Assembly: GCF_002140715.2 (NCBI RefSeq)
Contig: NZ_NGLE02000001.1
Location: 221,001 to 285,000 of the forward strand
Direction: 5' to 3'
DNA: 64,000 nt
From: Enterococcus sp. 4G2_DIV0659
Lineage (GTDB): Bacteria; Bacillota; Bacilli; Lactobacillales; Enterococcaceae
The notes under the pieces are model-generated. The model ran no database searches. It was not told the DNA's origin and saw nothing but the letters and a program-made list of their open reading frames with translations. The stretch's first letter is position 1; every line of letters begins with the position of its first letter. Of the stretch, positions 1 to 9,066 are shown piece after piece. Made by a program: the position numbers and the translations under genes.

Positions 1-1331
1 TCACTTGCTAAAACATCGTTTACATCGATTTCCTTTTCCATCGCATGACACAATTGCGCAGCGTACATGTAGCCTAACGCATAGGATGGGAAATAACCGA
101 AACTACCACCTGACCAATGAATGTCTTGTACGATTCCTTCTAAATCATTCTCAGGACGAATACCCAAGTATTCTTCGTATTTATCATTCCAAATTTGTGG
201 TAAATCATCCATTGATACTTCATCATTGAATATCATTTTTTCAATCTCATAACGAATAATAATATGCAGTGGGTATGTTAGGCTATCTGCTTCGATTCTG
301 ACTAAACTAGCTTTTGTTTCTTTTAAGGAGTCATAAAAAGTATTAAAATCGATATCATCAAATGTCCCTTCTGTACATTCTTTGAAAAATGGAAATTGTT
401 TTTGCCAGAATTGTTTATTACTACCAATGATAATTTCATTAAACAAAGACTGAGATTCATGAATTCCCATTGAAGTTCCTGTTGAAAGTGGTGTGTAATC
501 ATATTTCGAATCAATACTTTGCTCATAAATTCCATGACCTGCTTCGTGAATTACACCAAACGTTGCCATCGTAAATTTGGTTTCATCCCAACGTGTTGTG
601 ATTCTACCATCATTGCGATTTAAAGATAACATAAATGGATGAACTGTATCATCTAAACGACCTCGTGAAAAATCATAGCCTAATTGTTCTACCACGCCTA
701 TCACAAATTTTCGTTGCTGCTCTTTGCTTACTTTTCTAGATAAGAAATCTGTTCTAGGTGCTGTTCCTTTTTCAGCAATTACCGTTCTAATTTCCATAAT
801 GCCTTCTTTAACTTGAGCAAAGATTTGATCTAATTTTGCCACAGTCAATTCTGGTTCATATTGGTTCAACAATACATCATAATTCGTTTCTTCGTCTTTT
901 TTCCAATAAGCAATAAATTCTTTTAAGAAACCGATAATTGTTTCGATTTCATTTTTCATTTTCCCGAAATCTTTCGCTTTTCTTGCTTGCAACCATGCGT
1001 TATGAGCATTTGTCAAGGCTGTAGTATACGCCTGCATCCGCTCTGGCGGGATACTTTGATTTAATTCATAGTTTTCTTTAACTTTAGTATAAACGGCTAA
1101 GCCGACTTCTGAGAGCTCTTCCGTGTGTGTATCAAAATAGTTCAATGCTTCCTGAATTTTTGACCCAACACTGCGTTCAAAAGACATACCAGATAAATAT
1201 CCGACTACTTCTCCCCGAAAAGAACTACTAGCTTCCGGCATTCCCGTTTGACTATCCCATTCAAGCAAACCTAAAGCTTCATTCAATAATTCAATCTCTT
1301 TTATTTCTTGTAGAAATTCTTGTTCTTTCAT
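1..1331 (-). CDS. M32 family metallocarboxypeptidase, C-terminus cut by window edge
   Basis: Zinc carboxypeptidase of the thermostable carboxypeptidase 1 (M32) family, expected to be cytosolic and to remove C-terminal residues from peptides. The frame is open from an ATG at 1331 to the window edge and starts MKEQEFLQEIKEIELLNEA. The zinc site HEAGH is visible in GVIHEAGHGIYEQ, followed by the family segment with DYTPLSTG and GIHESQS. A site AGGTGAG lies just upstream of the ATG. The gene starts 11 bp after the stop of the methyltransferase gene, so the two probably form one transcript. About 444 residues are present; family members are near 500, so only the C-terminal end is missing. Confidence 0.93.
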   Translation of the reverse strand, partial: MKEQEFLQEIKEIELLNEALGLLEWDSQTGMPEASSSFRGEVVGYLSGMSFERSVGSKIQEALNYFDTHTEELSEVGLAVYTKVKENYELNQSIPPERMQAYTTALTNAHNAWLQARKAKDFGKMKNEIETIIGFLKEFIAYWKKDEETNYDVLLNQYEPELTVAKLDQIFAQVKEGIMEIRTVIAEKGTAPRTDFLSRKVSKEQQRKFVIGVVEQLGYDFSRGRLDDTVHPFMLSLNRNDGRITTRWDETKFTMATFGVIHEAGHGIYEQSIDSKYDYTPLSTGTSMGIHESQSLFNEIIIGSNKQFWQKQFPFFKECTEGTFDDIDFNTFYDSLKETKASLVRIEADSLTYPLHIIIRYEIEKMIFNDEVSMDDLPQIWNDKYEEYLGIRPENDLEGIVQDIHWSGGSFGYFPSYALGYMYAAQLCHAMEKEIDVNDVLAS

Positions 1332-1342
1332 CTTTGTCTCAC

Positions 1343-2506
1343 CTACTCTTCTCTTGGCTTTCTAGGAGGTCTTTCCCCCCAATATTGGAACAAATCCGTA
1401 CGTAGCGCGCCATTATATAGTTTTCTTTTTTTCGTAGCTTTTGCTCCGTAATATTGTTCGAAGGTTAAGTCACTTGTTAAAATATACTTACTCCATGTTT
1501 TTAATGGTCGGAAAACTTCGCCCATTTCTTTATATAGTTTGCGAACAGATTCTTCTTCACCCAAACGTTCACCATATGGCGGATTAGCAACCATTACACC
1601 GTATTCTTTCTCTGTTGTAAAGTCTTTTAAAGCTAATTGTTTGAATTCAATCGAATCACCTAAACCAATTTCTTCTGCATTTGCTTTAGCGATCTCAATC
1701 ATTTTCCCGTTGATATCTGTACCCATAATATCTAATTTAATATCATAGTCTGCTTGTTCATCTGCTTGTGCTCGAACTTTCTCGAAAATACCTTTATCGA
1801 ACCAATCCCAAGTCTCGCATACAAATTCACGATTAAATCCTGGAGCGATGTTATGACCAATCAAAGCCGCCTCAATACAAATTGTACCAGATCCACAAAC
1901 AGGATCGTAAAAAGGACGATCTTTACGCCAAGTGGTTAAAGCAACTAAAGCCGCTGCCATATTTTCTTTTAACGGTGCGCCGCCTTTTTCAATTCGATAA
2001 CCTCGTTTGAATAAACTTGGACCGGTTGTATCGATCGTCAAGGTTACATGGTCTTTTAAAAGAGCAACTTCTAATTGGAAAAATGCCCCTGACTCTGCTA
2101 GAGGAACTGTTGCTGGACGATGATACACTTCTCTTAAGCGATTAACAATGGCCTTTTTCGTAATCGACTGGCAATCTGGTGTACTGTATAATTTTGACTT
2201 GATCGATTTCCCTGCTACAGGAAATTCTGCATCCATCGGTAAATAATCTTCCCAAGGCAATGCTTTAACTTTTTCAAATAATTCATCAAAACTAAATGCA
2301 TCAAATTCCCCAACAATGATTTTCACGCGATCAGCGGTTCTCAGCCATAGATTAGCGGTAGCAATCGTCTCCATGTCGCCTTCAAATAGCGCCTTACCAT
2401 TTTCTACTTCACAAGGAATACCTAAATCCCGCAATTCTTTTCCTACTAATGCTTCTAGCCCGCTTGCAGCCGTTGCGACAAGCTTAAATGTTTTTTCTTT
2501 CGTCAT
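1343..2506 (-). CDS. rlmL: THUMP-domain 23S rRNA guanine-N2 methyltransferase (RlmL/YpsC type)
   Basis: SAM-dependent methyltransferase that by family modifies a guanine of 23S rRNA. At 387 residues it matches the short Gram-positive form (YpsC), which corresponds to the N-terminal half of E. coli RlmL. The N-terminal part (about 1–160) carries the ferredoxin-like and THUMP region that binds RNA. The methyltransferase part shows the SAM loop DPVCGSGTICIEAA and the catalytic motif NPPYGERLG typical of N2-guanine enzymes. It lies between rnpB and the M32 peptidase, all in the same direction. The rnpB–ypsC adjacency is also known from Bacillus, which supports the call. The exact target base is by homology only. 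Confidence 0.9.
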   Translation of the reverse strand: MTKEKTFKLVATAASGLEALVGKELRDLGIPCEVENGKALFEGDMETIATANLWLRTADRVKIIVGEFDAFSFDELFEKVKALPWEDYLPMDAEFPVAGKSIKSKLYSTPDCQSITKKAIVNRLREVYHRPATVPLAESGAFFQLEVALLKDHVTLTIDTTGPSLFKRGYRIEKGGAPLKENMAAALVALTTWRKDRPFYDPVCGSGTICIEAALIGHNIAPGFNREFVCETWDWFDKGIFEKVRAQADEQADYDIKLDIMGTDINGKMIEIAKANAEEIGLGDSIEFKQLALKDFTTEKEYGVMVANPPYGERLGEEESVRKLYKEMGEVFRPLKTWSKYILTSDLTFEQYYGAKATKKRKLYNGALRTDLFQYWGERPPRKPREE

Positions 2507-2567
2507 TATATCTCCTCTTATTCTTGATATCGTTAAGAACTGATCGTTAATTTATCTCTCATACTTT

Positions 2568-2597
2568 AAAAAAAGCCTTCACAACAAAGTTGGAAGG
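2568..2597 (-). terminator. Terminator of RNase P RNA
   Basis: On the minus strand a stem CCTTC…GAAGG, extended inward by CAAC/GTTG, is followed by C and a run of T. It sits just past the rnpB 3' end and before the rlmL start, so rlmL needs read-through or its own promoter. Confidence 0.7.
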
Positions 2598-2607
2598 TCA
2601 TCCTGAA

Positions 2608-3045
2608 TACTTGTAATTTTCTGTAAGCCATGTTCTGTATCGAATGCCTCTCAGGGAAAGACATTCGACGGTCATCATCTATCTGCAGAAATATTTCTGC
2701 CTCTTCTACTCGTTCATTTCCTTTAGAAGAGTGCCCCTACCATTGTTTGGGTTGCTCGCTCGAGGGGTTTACCGCGTTCCACCAATTCCGTTTCCAAAAT
2801 TGCTTCGTCACTGTGGCACTTTCAAGGGTACTTTGACATAGCCGAAACCTTAGTCATTTTTCCTGCCGTTACTCCAAAAAGTAAAATCAGCTCGTTAAAA
2901 AACAGCAGATCTTACTAGATCTAGTACCTTAGCTTATGATTTCGCTAAGCACGAACACTACAGACATCTCAGTCTGTGCGAGCATGGACTTTCCTCAGCT
3001 TGAAAAATTCAAACCGCGATCACCCGAAAATTACAAACTTATTTA
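2608..3045 (-). ncRNA. rnpB: RNase P RNA, type B
   Basis: Catalytic RNA of RNase P, which trims tRNA 5' ends. The minus strand carries the hallmark GAGGAAAGTCCATGCTCGCA, followed by CAGACTGAGATGTCTG and GTGTTCGTGCTTAGC, and near the 3' end ACAGAACATGGCTTACAG. The two ends can pair (GTTTGTAATTTTC near 3038 with GAAAATTACAAG near 2609), forming P1. Ends are estimated from this stem and may be off by some bases. Position between gpsB and the YpsC-type methyltransferase is the usual one in Firmicutes. Short open frames in this segment have no ribosome sites and are not genes. Confidence 0.95.
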
Positions 3046-3063
3046 CTTGATGAATACAGTCAA

Positions 3064-3495
3064 TTAAAATTGACGTGTTTCTGAATGATCAATTTCACGT
3101 TCGTAAGGATTGTGTAAACTACTTTCATATGAACTTGAATGACTCATACCTGAAATTGGATTTGAAGCTGGAGTATCATCTAATTTTTTTCCAAATACTT
3201 CACGTTCTAAATTAGACAAACGTTTTAGAATATCAAAGTTTGTTACCGCCGCACTCTTAGGCATCTCTTGACTGCTACGAGAAGGCATCGCTTGTTGCAC
3301 TTTAGATGCTTGATCAAGCTTAGCTAATAAACGATTGTTTTCTTCTTGTAAGGTTAAAATTTCTTTATTGTACGCTTCATAATCTTTGATTACGTTATCT
3401 AAAAATTCATCCACTTCAACTGGATCATAGCCACGCATTTTTGTCTTAAATTCTTTTTGTAAAATATCTTTTGGACTGTATACTAAATTTGCCAT
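3064..3495 (-). CDS. gpsB: Cell-division protein GpsB (DivIVA-like)
   Basis: Small cytosolic adaptor that links division proteins and penicillin-binding proteins to the septum. The N-terminal DivIVA-type membrane-binding domain is clear (YSPKDILQKEFKTKMRGYDP, then EVDEFLDNVIKDYE), followed by a coiled coil to about residue 65. A linker rich in Ser, Met and Pro leads to a short conserved C-terminal segment (NFDILKRLSNLEREVFGK) that forms the trimer helix. A variable tail of about 35 residues follows. At 143 residues it is longer than B. subtilis GpsB (about 98), as expected for enterococci. It is transcribed toward rnpB. Confidence 0.95.
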   Translation of the reverse strand: MANLVYSPKDILQKEFKTKMRGYDPVEVDEFLDNVIKDYEAYNKEILTLQEENNRLLAKLDQASKVQQAMPSRSSQEMPKSAAVTNFDILKRLSNLEREVFGKKLDDTPASNPISGMSHSSSYESSLHNPYEREIDHSETRQF

Positions 3496-3592
3496 ACTTA
3501 CACCTCATTATTTTCTTTGATTAGGATAAAAAGTTCATAGTTCAACAGCATTATTGTATCGGAAAATCGTCAGAAAATCAATCAGATTCTTC

Positions 3593-4132
3593 CTATTCTA
3601 CCGAGTTTTGTAAATCATCCATTGTTATTAGGCGAATTTCATAAGGAAATTTTTCAGAAAAAAGCTCCGCATCTTTTAAAAAATACTCCGTTTTTCCAGG
3701 ATATTCTTTATCATAAATCAATAAACTCCCGCCAGAATGCTCCAATAAAAAGCGCGTATGCATTTTTAATTGAGCTGGCGACTTGTATTCTTGATGACTC
3801 ACTGCATCCACATAATCGGCCAACCGCTCGATTTTTTCTAAATTTGCTTGATTTTTTTCATTCCAATTGCTGCCAAAACCTTTAAATGGATAAATGATTC
3901 CTAATTTTAATTCTGGATAATCATTTTTCAATTCTGCCACAACTTCTGCCGCCCAAATCTCTGTTCCAAGATTGCCTGAAACTAAAACCCACTCCAATCC
4001 AGTGTCTAAGTAGCCTAAAATTTCTTTTTTTAATACTTTTTTAATAACTTCTATTTTAGGATCATTGTCTTGAAAAGCCCCGATTTCAAAGCTTTTATAC
4101 CCAGTCACATAAAGTGTTTTTACGTTTTCCAT
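3593..4132 (-). CDS. ypsA: YpsA-type SLOG-fold protein (DUF1273)
   Basis: Member of the DUF1273/YpsA family, a Rossmann-like SLOG fold expected to bind a nucleotide-type ligand. In Bacillus, YpsA has been linked to division, consistent with gpsB next door, but the biochemical role is not settled. Motifs: TLYVTGYKSFEIG at the start and VLVSGNLGTEIWAAEV, the ligand-loop region. I place the start at the second ATG (MENVK): AAAGGA lies about six bases before it, but would touch the upstream ATG at 4138. This gives 179 residues. It is divergent from recU; the two starts are about 60 bp apart. Confidence 0.87.
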   Translation of the reverse strand: MENVKTLYVTGYKSFEIGAFQDNDPKIEVIKKVLKKEILGYLDTGLEWVLVSGNLGTEIWAAEVVAELKNDYPELKLGIIYPFKGFGSNWNEKNQANLEKIERLADYVDAVSHQEYKSPAQLKMHTRFLLEHSGGSLLIYDKEYPGKTEYFLKDAELFSEKFPYEIRLITMDDLQNSVE

Positions 4133-4193
4133 AGACATTCCTTTTCTTTCATAAAGATTTTTTGTTATAATGTTGGCTAGGAGTGTGATAGAA

Positions 4194-4835
4194 ATGGCTT
4201 TTCATTATCCTAATGGTACTCCCTATAACCATCATGAAGCACCCACACAAAAAAAACAAGGAAAAAATAAAAAATCAATTCAATTTGGCAAACGAGGAAT
4301 GGATTTCGAAGAGGAAATCAACAAAAGTAACGTGTATTATTTAAGTCATAACGTAGCTGTCATCCATAAAAAACCCACTCCCGTCCAAATCGTAAAAGTT
4401 GATTATCCTAGCCGAAGCGCCGCTGTGATCAAAGAAGCTTATTTTAGGCAAGCTTCTACAACTGATTATAATGGTGTTTACAACGGATATTATCTGGATT
4501 TTGAAGCAAAGGAAACTAAGAATAAAACCTCATTTCCTTTTAAAAACTTTCATCAACACCAGATTGACCATATCCAACAATGTTTGGCACAAAAAGGAAT
4601 TTGCTTTGTTCTATTGTGGTTCTCTTCATTGAATAGATGTTTCTTTTTTAGCGGAGAAGAATTAGTAACCTATTGGTCAGAACAAGAAAACACTGGAAAA
4701 AAATCGTTGCCTTTATCTATTATTGAAAAAAATGGAATAGAAATTCAGATTGGAATTGCACCAAGAATTCCATATTTGAATGCAGTTGAGCAACATATTC
4801 AATCAAACAAAGGAGTTGCGATTTATGACAACTGA
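4194..4835 (+). CDS. recU: Holliday junction resolvase RecU
   Basis: Nuclease that cuts four-way DNA junctions in recombination and chromosome segregation. Start at MAFHYPNGTPY is chosen because TAGGAG lies nine bases upstream; an earlier in-frame ATG at 4170 lacks a site. Visible family features: the N-terminal YPNGTPY segment, FGKRGMDFEEEIN, and the active-site region YYLDFEAKETKNKTSFPF with the D/E/K set of PD-(D/E)XK nucleases. At 213 residues it fits the family (about 200). Its end overlaps the pbp1A start by 11 bp, the conserved recU–ponA coupling of Firmicutes. Confidence 0.95.
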   Translation: MAFHYPNGTPYNHHEAPTQKKQGKNKKSIQFGKRGMDFEEEINKSNVYYLSHNVAVIHKKPTPVQIVKVDYPSRSAAVIKEAYFRQASTTDYNGVYNGYYLDFEAKETKNKTSFPFKNFHQHQIDHIQQCLAQKGICFVLLWFSSLNRCFFFSGEELVTYWSEQENTGKKSLPLSIIEKNGIEIQIGIAPRIPYLNAVEQHIQSNKGVAIYDN

Positions 4836-7152
4836 TGAAATAGGATCTCGTGCCGCAAGACATGGGCATACATCCACGTCTAATAACACGCTAAATATCC
4901 CTTCTAATGGCGAAAAAAAACCAAAGAAAAAAAGAATCTTACTTAAACTTTTTTTAGGCTTAATCCTTCTTGGTGTAATCGGATTGTTAGCTGGTCTAGG
5001 TCTTTTCTGGTCCTATGCCAAAAATGCACCAAAATTAGACGATGAAATGTTAAATGCGACTGTGTCGTCTAAACTTTACGATGCAAATAATGAAGTTTTT
5101 GAAGACTTAGGTGCTGAAAAACGTGAAATGATCAAACCAACCGAAGTGCCTCAGCTATTGAAAGACGCCGTGGTATCTGTGGAAGACAAACGTTTTTACA
5201 AACATAGTGGTGTAGATCCAATTCGAATAATAGGTTCAGCTCTATCAAACTTTAAAACAGGTGGTCTTCAAGGCGGAAGTACATTGACACAACAGCTTAT
5301 TAAGTTGTCCTACTTTTCTACCAAAGAAAAAGATCAAAACCTCAAGAGAAAAGCACAAGAAGCATGGCTTTCCTTGCAATTGGAAAAAGAGAAATCTAAA
5401 GAGGAAATCTTGACTTACTACGTGAATAAAGTATACATGGCTAATGGCTTGTATGGCATGGAAACAGCTGCTCAAACCTATTTTGGTAAACCTTTATCTG
5501 AACTTTCGCTTCCACAAACAGCTTTATTAGCAGGGATGCCTCAAGCACCAAATGATTATGATCCTTATACACAGCCGGATACTGCAAAAGACCGACGAGA
5601 TGTCGTTTTATTTACAATGAAAGAAAATAACAAAATTACCCAACAAGAATACGATGCAGCAAAAGCTACACCTGTAAATGACGGCTTACAGCCCTTACAA
5701 ACATCGAATGAAAATCGTAAAATCGTCGATAATTACATTAAGCAAGTAATTGATGAAGTCGAAGAAAAAACAGGGAAAAATGTCTATACAGATGGTTTAG
5801 AAATCCACACAAATTTAGACATGGCTGCTCAAAAACACCTTTATAATGTCATTAATACAGCTGATTATGTACAATATCCTGATGCTGATTTTCAAGTTGC
5901 TTCAACAGTAATTGATGTTAAGACAGGACAAGTTAAAGCTCAAATCGGCGGACGAAATATCCCTGATGATGTGCAATTAGGCGAAAACCTAGCACTCAAC
6001 GTTCGTAGAGATGTAGGTTCAACAATGAAACCAATCGCCGACTATGGTCCGGCCATTGAAAATTTGAACTACTCCACTGGTCGAATCATGATGGATAAAC
6101 CAACAACCTATGAAGGAACCAATATACCAGTAACAAACGCTGATATGCAATATTACGGGGCACTTACGATGCGAAAAGCAATCATGTATTCTCGTAATAC
6201 AACTGCTATCCAAACATTTGATGAAGTTGGCAAAGACAAATCAGCTGAATTTCTTAAAAACTTAGGAATCGAATTCAAGGATATCGTTGCTGCAAATGCT
6301 ATTTCAAGTAATACAAACAAAATTGATGGAACGAAGTATGGCGTGTCTTCATTGAAATTAGCTGCCGCATATGCCGCTTTTGCAAATATGGGTGTTTATA
6401 ATAAACCTTATTACGTAAATAAAGTCGTGTATCAAGATGGCTCAGAAGACGATTTCCAACCAGAAAGCAAACGTGTCATGAAAGATTCTACTGCTTATAT
6501 GATGACAGATATGTTAAAAGACGTTATTACTGGCGGAACAGCCTTTAATGCTGGCGTTCCTGGGTTAATCCAAGCTGGAAAAACTGGAACAGCAAACTAT
6601 ACTGACGATGACCTCACTCGAATGGGTGCCTCTGAATCATCCAGCATTGCTCCTGATAGTACCTTTGTCGGATATACTCCGAACTATGCGGTTTCTGTTT
6701 GGACAGGTTATAAAGAACGCTTAACCCCAATTCCTTTTGAATATTGGGGAACAGCATCTGATGTTTATAGAGAAATGATGACCTATCTTTCTGAAAATGT
6801 GAGTAATGATGATTGGGTCATGCCTGATAGTGTAATTCGTTCTGGTAGTGAGCTGTATGTTAAAGGTGCATACGAAGAAAATTTATTACCTTCAAACACA
6901 GGTGTTATCACTTCTTCTACAGCAGAATCAACAAGTGCTGCTCCAACACAAAGTAGCTCGACGACTGCGACTTCAGAACCAACAGCACCAACTAGCGAAC
7001 CGGCGACACCGGCTGATCCACCAAAAGAAGAACCATCTAAACCGACGAGCCCACCTGCCGTTGAACAACCTACGAGTAGTGAAGAAACAGTACCTGATTC
7101 TAAACCACCCGTGCAAAATAACCCCGCCAGAAGAAATCCTTCTGGCGGATAG
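4825..7152 (+). CDS. ponA: Class A penicillin-binding protein 1A
   Basis: Bifunctional peptidoglycan synthase: a glycosyltransferase polymerises glycan and a transpeptidase crosslinks it outside the membrane. The start at 4825 has AGGAG at 4811. A basic cytosolic tail precedes one membrane helix (about 37–62). The GT51 domain shows VSVEDKRFYKHSG with catalytic E120 and GGSTLTQQLIK. The transpeptidase shows STMK (399–402), SRN (456–458) and KTGTA (586–590). The last 80 or so residues are a Ser/Thr/Pro-rich tail, probably lying in the wall. Coupled to recU by overlap and followed by a strong terminator. All catalytic motifs are intact. Confidence 0.95.
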   Translation: MTTDEIGSRAARHGHTSTSNNTLNIPSNGEKKPKKKRILLKLFLGLILLGVIGLLAGLGLFWSYAKNAPKLDDEMLNATVSSKLYDANNEVFEDLGAEKREMIKPTEVPQLLKDAVVSVEDKRFYKHSGVDPIRIIGSALSNFKTGGLQGGSTLTQQLIKLSYFSTKEKDQNLKRKAQEAWLSLQLEKEKSKEEILTYYVNKVYMANGLYGMETAAQTYFGKPLSELSLPQTALLAGMPQAPNDYDPYTQPDTAKDRRDVVLFTMKENNKITQQEYDAAKATPVNDGLQPLQTSNENRKIVDNYIKQVIDEVEEKTGKNVYTDGLEIHTNLDMAAQKHLYNVINTADYVQYPDADFQVASTVIDVKTGQVKAQIGGRNIPDDVQLGENLALNVRRDVGSTMKPIADYGPAIENLNYSTGRIMMDKPTTYEGTNIPVTNADMQYYGALTMRKAIMYSRNTTAIQTFDEVGKDKSAEFLKNLGIEFKDIVAANAISSNTNKIDGTKYGVSSLKLAAAYAAFANMGVYNKPYYVNKVVYQDGSEDDFQPESKRVMKDSTAYMMTDMLKDVITGGTAFNAGVPGLIQAGKTGTANYTDDDLTRMGASESSSIAPDSTFVGYTPNYAVSVWTGYKERLTPIPFEYWGTASDVYREMMTYLSENVSNDDWVMPDSVIRSGSELYVKGAYEENLLPSNTGVITSSTAESTSAAPTQSSSTTATSEPTAPTSEPATPADPPKEEPSKPTSPPAVEQPTSSEETVPDSKPPVQNNPARRNPSGG

Positions 7153-7194
7153 AAAAAACGTATAATGCCATTAGATTGGCATTATACGTTTTTT
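7153..7194. terminator. Bidirectional terminator between pbp1A and pyrG
   Basis: An 18-bp perfect stem (AAAAAACGTATAATGCCA and its complement) with a short loop. It is flanked by T runs in both directions and sits between two convergent genes. Confidence 0.9.
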
Positions 7195-7199
7195 CTAGA

Positions 7200-8807
7200 T
7201 TATACTTCTTTATTACTTAATGAAGCTTCAACAAATGCTTTAATTAAATGCTGTGGTCTATTTGGTCGAGAAATTAATTCAGGATGGAATTGACAAGCAA
7301 CAAAGAATTTTTTCTCAGGTAATTCAACAATCTCAACTAAACGATTGTCTGGTGAAACACCTGAAAAGACTAAGCCGTTTTCTTCAAACAATTGACGATA
7401 CTTATTGTTAAATTCATAACGGTGTCTGTGACGTTCTTGTACCACTTCTTGTCCTTCATATGCAGCCGCTGTAACACTACCTTTTTTCAACTTACAAGGA
7501 TATAAACCTAAACGAAGTGTTCCTCCAAGGTTTTCAACATTTTCTTGATCGGACATCAAATCAATGATATTGTTTTGTACATCTGGATTATTTTCAGCAG
7601 AACCAGCATCTTCTAATTTCACAACGTTACGAGCAAATTCAACACAAGCCATTTGCATACCTAAACAAATACCTAAGAAAGGGATATCCTTTTCACGAGC
7701 ATAACGAATCGCTTCTATCTTCCCTTCTACTCCGCGATCGCCAAAACCACCAGGAACTAAAATACCATCCGCTTCTTTTAAAATTCCTTCTACGTTCTCT
7801 GGAGTTAACTCTTGGGAATCGATCCAATCAATCGCAATGTCAGAATCAAAAGCAAAACCAGCATGTTTCAATGCTTCAACAACTGAAAGATAGGCATCCG
7901 GAAGTTCTACATATTTACCAACCAATGCAATACGGGTCGTCTTTTTCAATCCTAACACTTTTTCTTCCAATGCACGCCATTCTGTCATATCAGCTTCAGG
8001 TACATTTAGTTTTAGATGATCACAAACAATTTGATCCATATTTTGAGCCTGCAATGCTAAAGGAATAGAATAAAGTGTCTCTACGTCACGTGATTCAATA
8101 ACAGCTTCTGGTTCTACATCACAGAACTGAGCTAATTTATTCTTCGTACCTTGAGATACAGGTAATTCTGTACGAACCACTAAAATGTTTGGTTGAATGC
8201 CTAAGCTGCGTAATTCTTTTACGCTATGTTGTGTTGGTTTAGTTTTCATTTCACCTGCTGCTTTTAGATAAGGGATCAACGTCGTGTGAATATACATCAC
8301 ATTATCACTACCAACTTCTGCTTTCATTTGGCGTAAAGCTTCTAAAAATGGAAGTGACTCAATATCACCAACCGTCCCACCAACTTCTGTAATAATGATA
8401 TCCGCATCCGTCATGCTAGCTGCACGCATGATTTTATCTTTGATTTCATTTGTGATATGAGGAATAACCTGTACAGTTGCCCCTAGGTATTCACCTTTAC
8501 GCTCTTTTCTTAATACTTCTGAATAAATTTTTCCTGTTGTCACATTTGAATATTTATTTAAATTAATATCAATAAAACGTTCATAGTGACCTAAGTCTAA
8601 GTCTGTTTCGGCACCATCATCTGTGACAAAAACTTCTCCATGTTGGTAAGGACTCATTGTTCCTGGATCCACATTGATATATGGATCAAATTTTTGAATC
8701 GTTACTTTCAAGCCGCGATTTTTTAATAAACGTCCTAAAGATGCTGCGACAATTCCTTTACCGATGGAAGACACTACGCCGCCTGTAACAAAGATATATT
8801 TTGTCAT
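7200..8807 (-). CDS. pyrG: CTP synthase
   Basis: Makes CTP from UTP, ATP and glutamine. The start [19 protein letters not shown] is the conserved N-terminus and gives 535 residues, the usual length; an in-frame extension upstream runs through the leader hairpin and is not used. The synthase domain carries the P-loop [10 protein letters not shown] and [11 protein letters not shown]. The C-terminal class I glutaminase has [14 protein letters not shown] (nucleophile Cys) and the HPE of FHPELISRP. Expression is probably set by CTP level through the leader described separately. Convergent with pbp1A. Confidence 0.97.
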   Translation of the reverse strand: MTKYIFVTGGVVSSIGKGIVAASLGRLLKNRGLKVTIQKFDPYINVDPGTMSPYQHGEVFVTDDGAETDLDLGHYERFIDINLNKYSNVTTGKIYSEVLRKERKGEYLGATVQVIPHITNEIKDKIMRAASMTDADIIITEVGGTVGDIESLPFLEALRQMKAEVGSDNVMYIHTTLIPYLKAAGEMKTKPTQHSVKELRSLGIQPNILVVRTELPVSQGTKNKLAQFCDVEPEAVIESRDVETLYSIPLALQAQNMDQIVCDHLKLNVPEADMTEWRALEEKVLGLKKTTRIALVGKYVELPDAYLSVVEALKHAGFAFDSDIAIDWIDSQELTPENVEGILKEADGILVPGGFGDRGVEGKIEAIRYAREKDIPFLGICLGMQMACVEFARNVVKLEDAGSAENNPDVQNNIIDLMSDQENVENLGGTLRLGLYPCKLKKGSVTAAAYEGQEVVQERHRHRYEFNNKYRQLFEENGLVFSGVSPDNRLVEIVELPEKKFFVACQFHPELISRPNRPQHLIKAFVEASLSNKEV

Positions 8808-8879
8808 AATAGAAAAAAACCCTTTCTTAAAATAGATTTGTAGAGATAAGCAAACAATCAAAAGCTTGTTTTTTAGATT

Positions 8880-8924
8880 AGTAATAAAAAACAAAAGCTC
8901 CCTATCCAAAATGAATAGGGAGCT
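8880..8924 (-). promoter_or_regulatory. pyrG leader attenuator (intrinsic terminator)
   Basis: On the minus strand AGCTCCCTAT pairs with ATAGGGAGCT (10 bp, 9-nt loop), followed by TTTTGTTTTTT. The CU-rich 5' arm (CUCCCU) is what a slipped poly-G 5' end could pair with to prevent termination, as known for B. subtilis pyrG. Confidence 0.85.
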
Positions 8925-8959
8925 GGAATTCGTTGTAAACTTCTGACCTTCTTAAAGGT

Positions 8960-8999
8960 GCCCAAGTAGTATAATACAAGCAAATTTGTTTGAGGTCAA
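8960..8999 (-). promoter_or_regulatory. pyrG: pyrG promoter with GGGC initiation site
   Basis: TTGACC (8994–8999) and TATTAT (8971–8976) are separated by 17 bp. The transcript would start at GGGC (8963–8960), eight bases after the -10. GGGC starts allow repeated G addition when CTP is low in the known pyrG mechanism of Firmicutes. Confidence 0.85.
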
Positions 9000-9066
9000 G
9001 TGTTTCTATTAGAAGACTTTTGTTTTTTTAGTAAAGTGATAAAACTTCGATCATATAGACAAAAAT

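Noticed and set aside
2630..2841. Short plus-strand frames
   Set aside because: They lie antisense to the RNase P RNA gene.
6848..7165. Plus-strand frame rich in Gln, Leu and Arg
   Set aside because: It is the shifted frame of the Ser/Thr/Pro-rich tail of the penicillin-binding protein.
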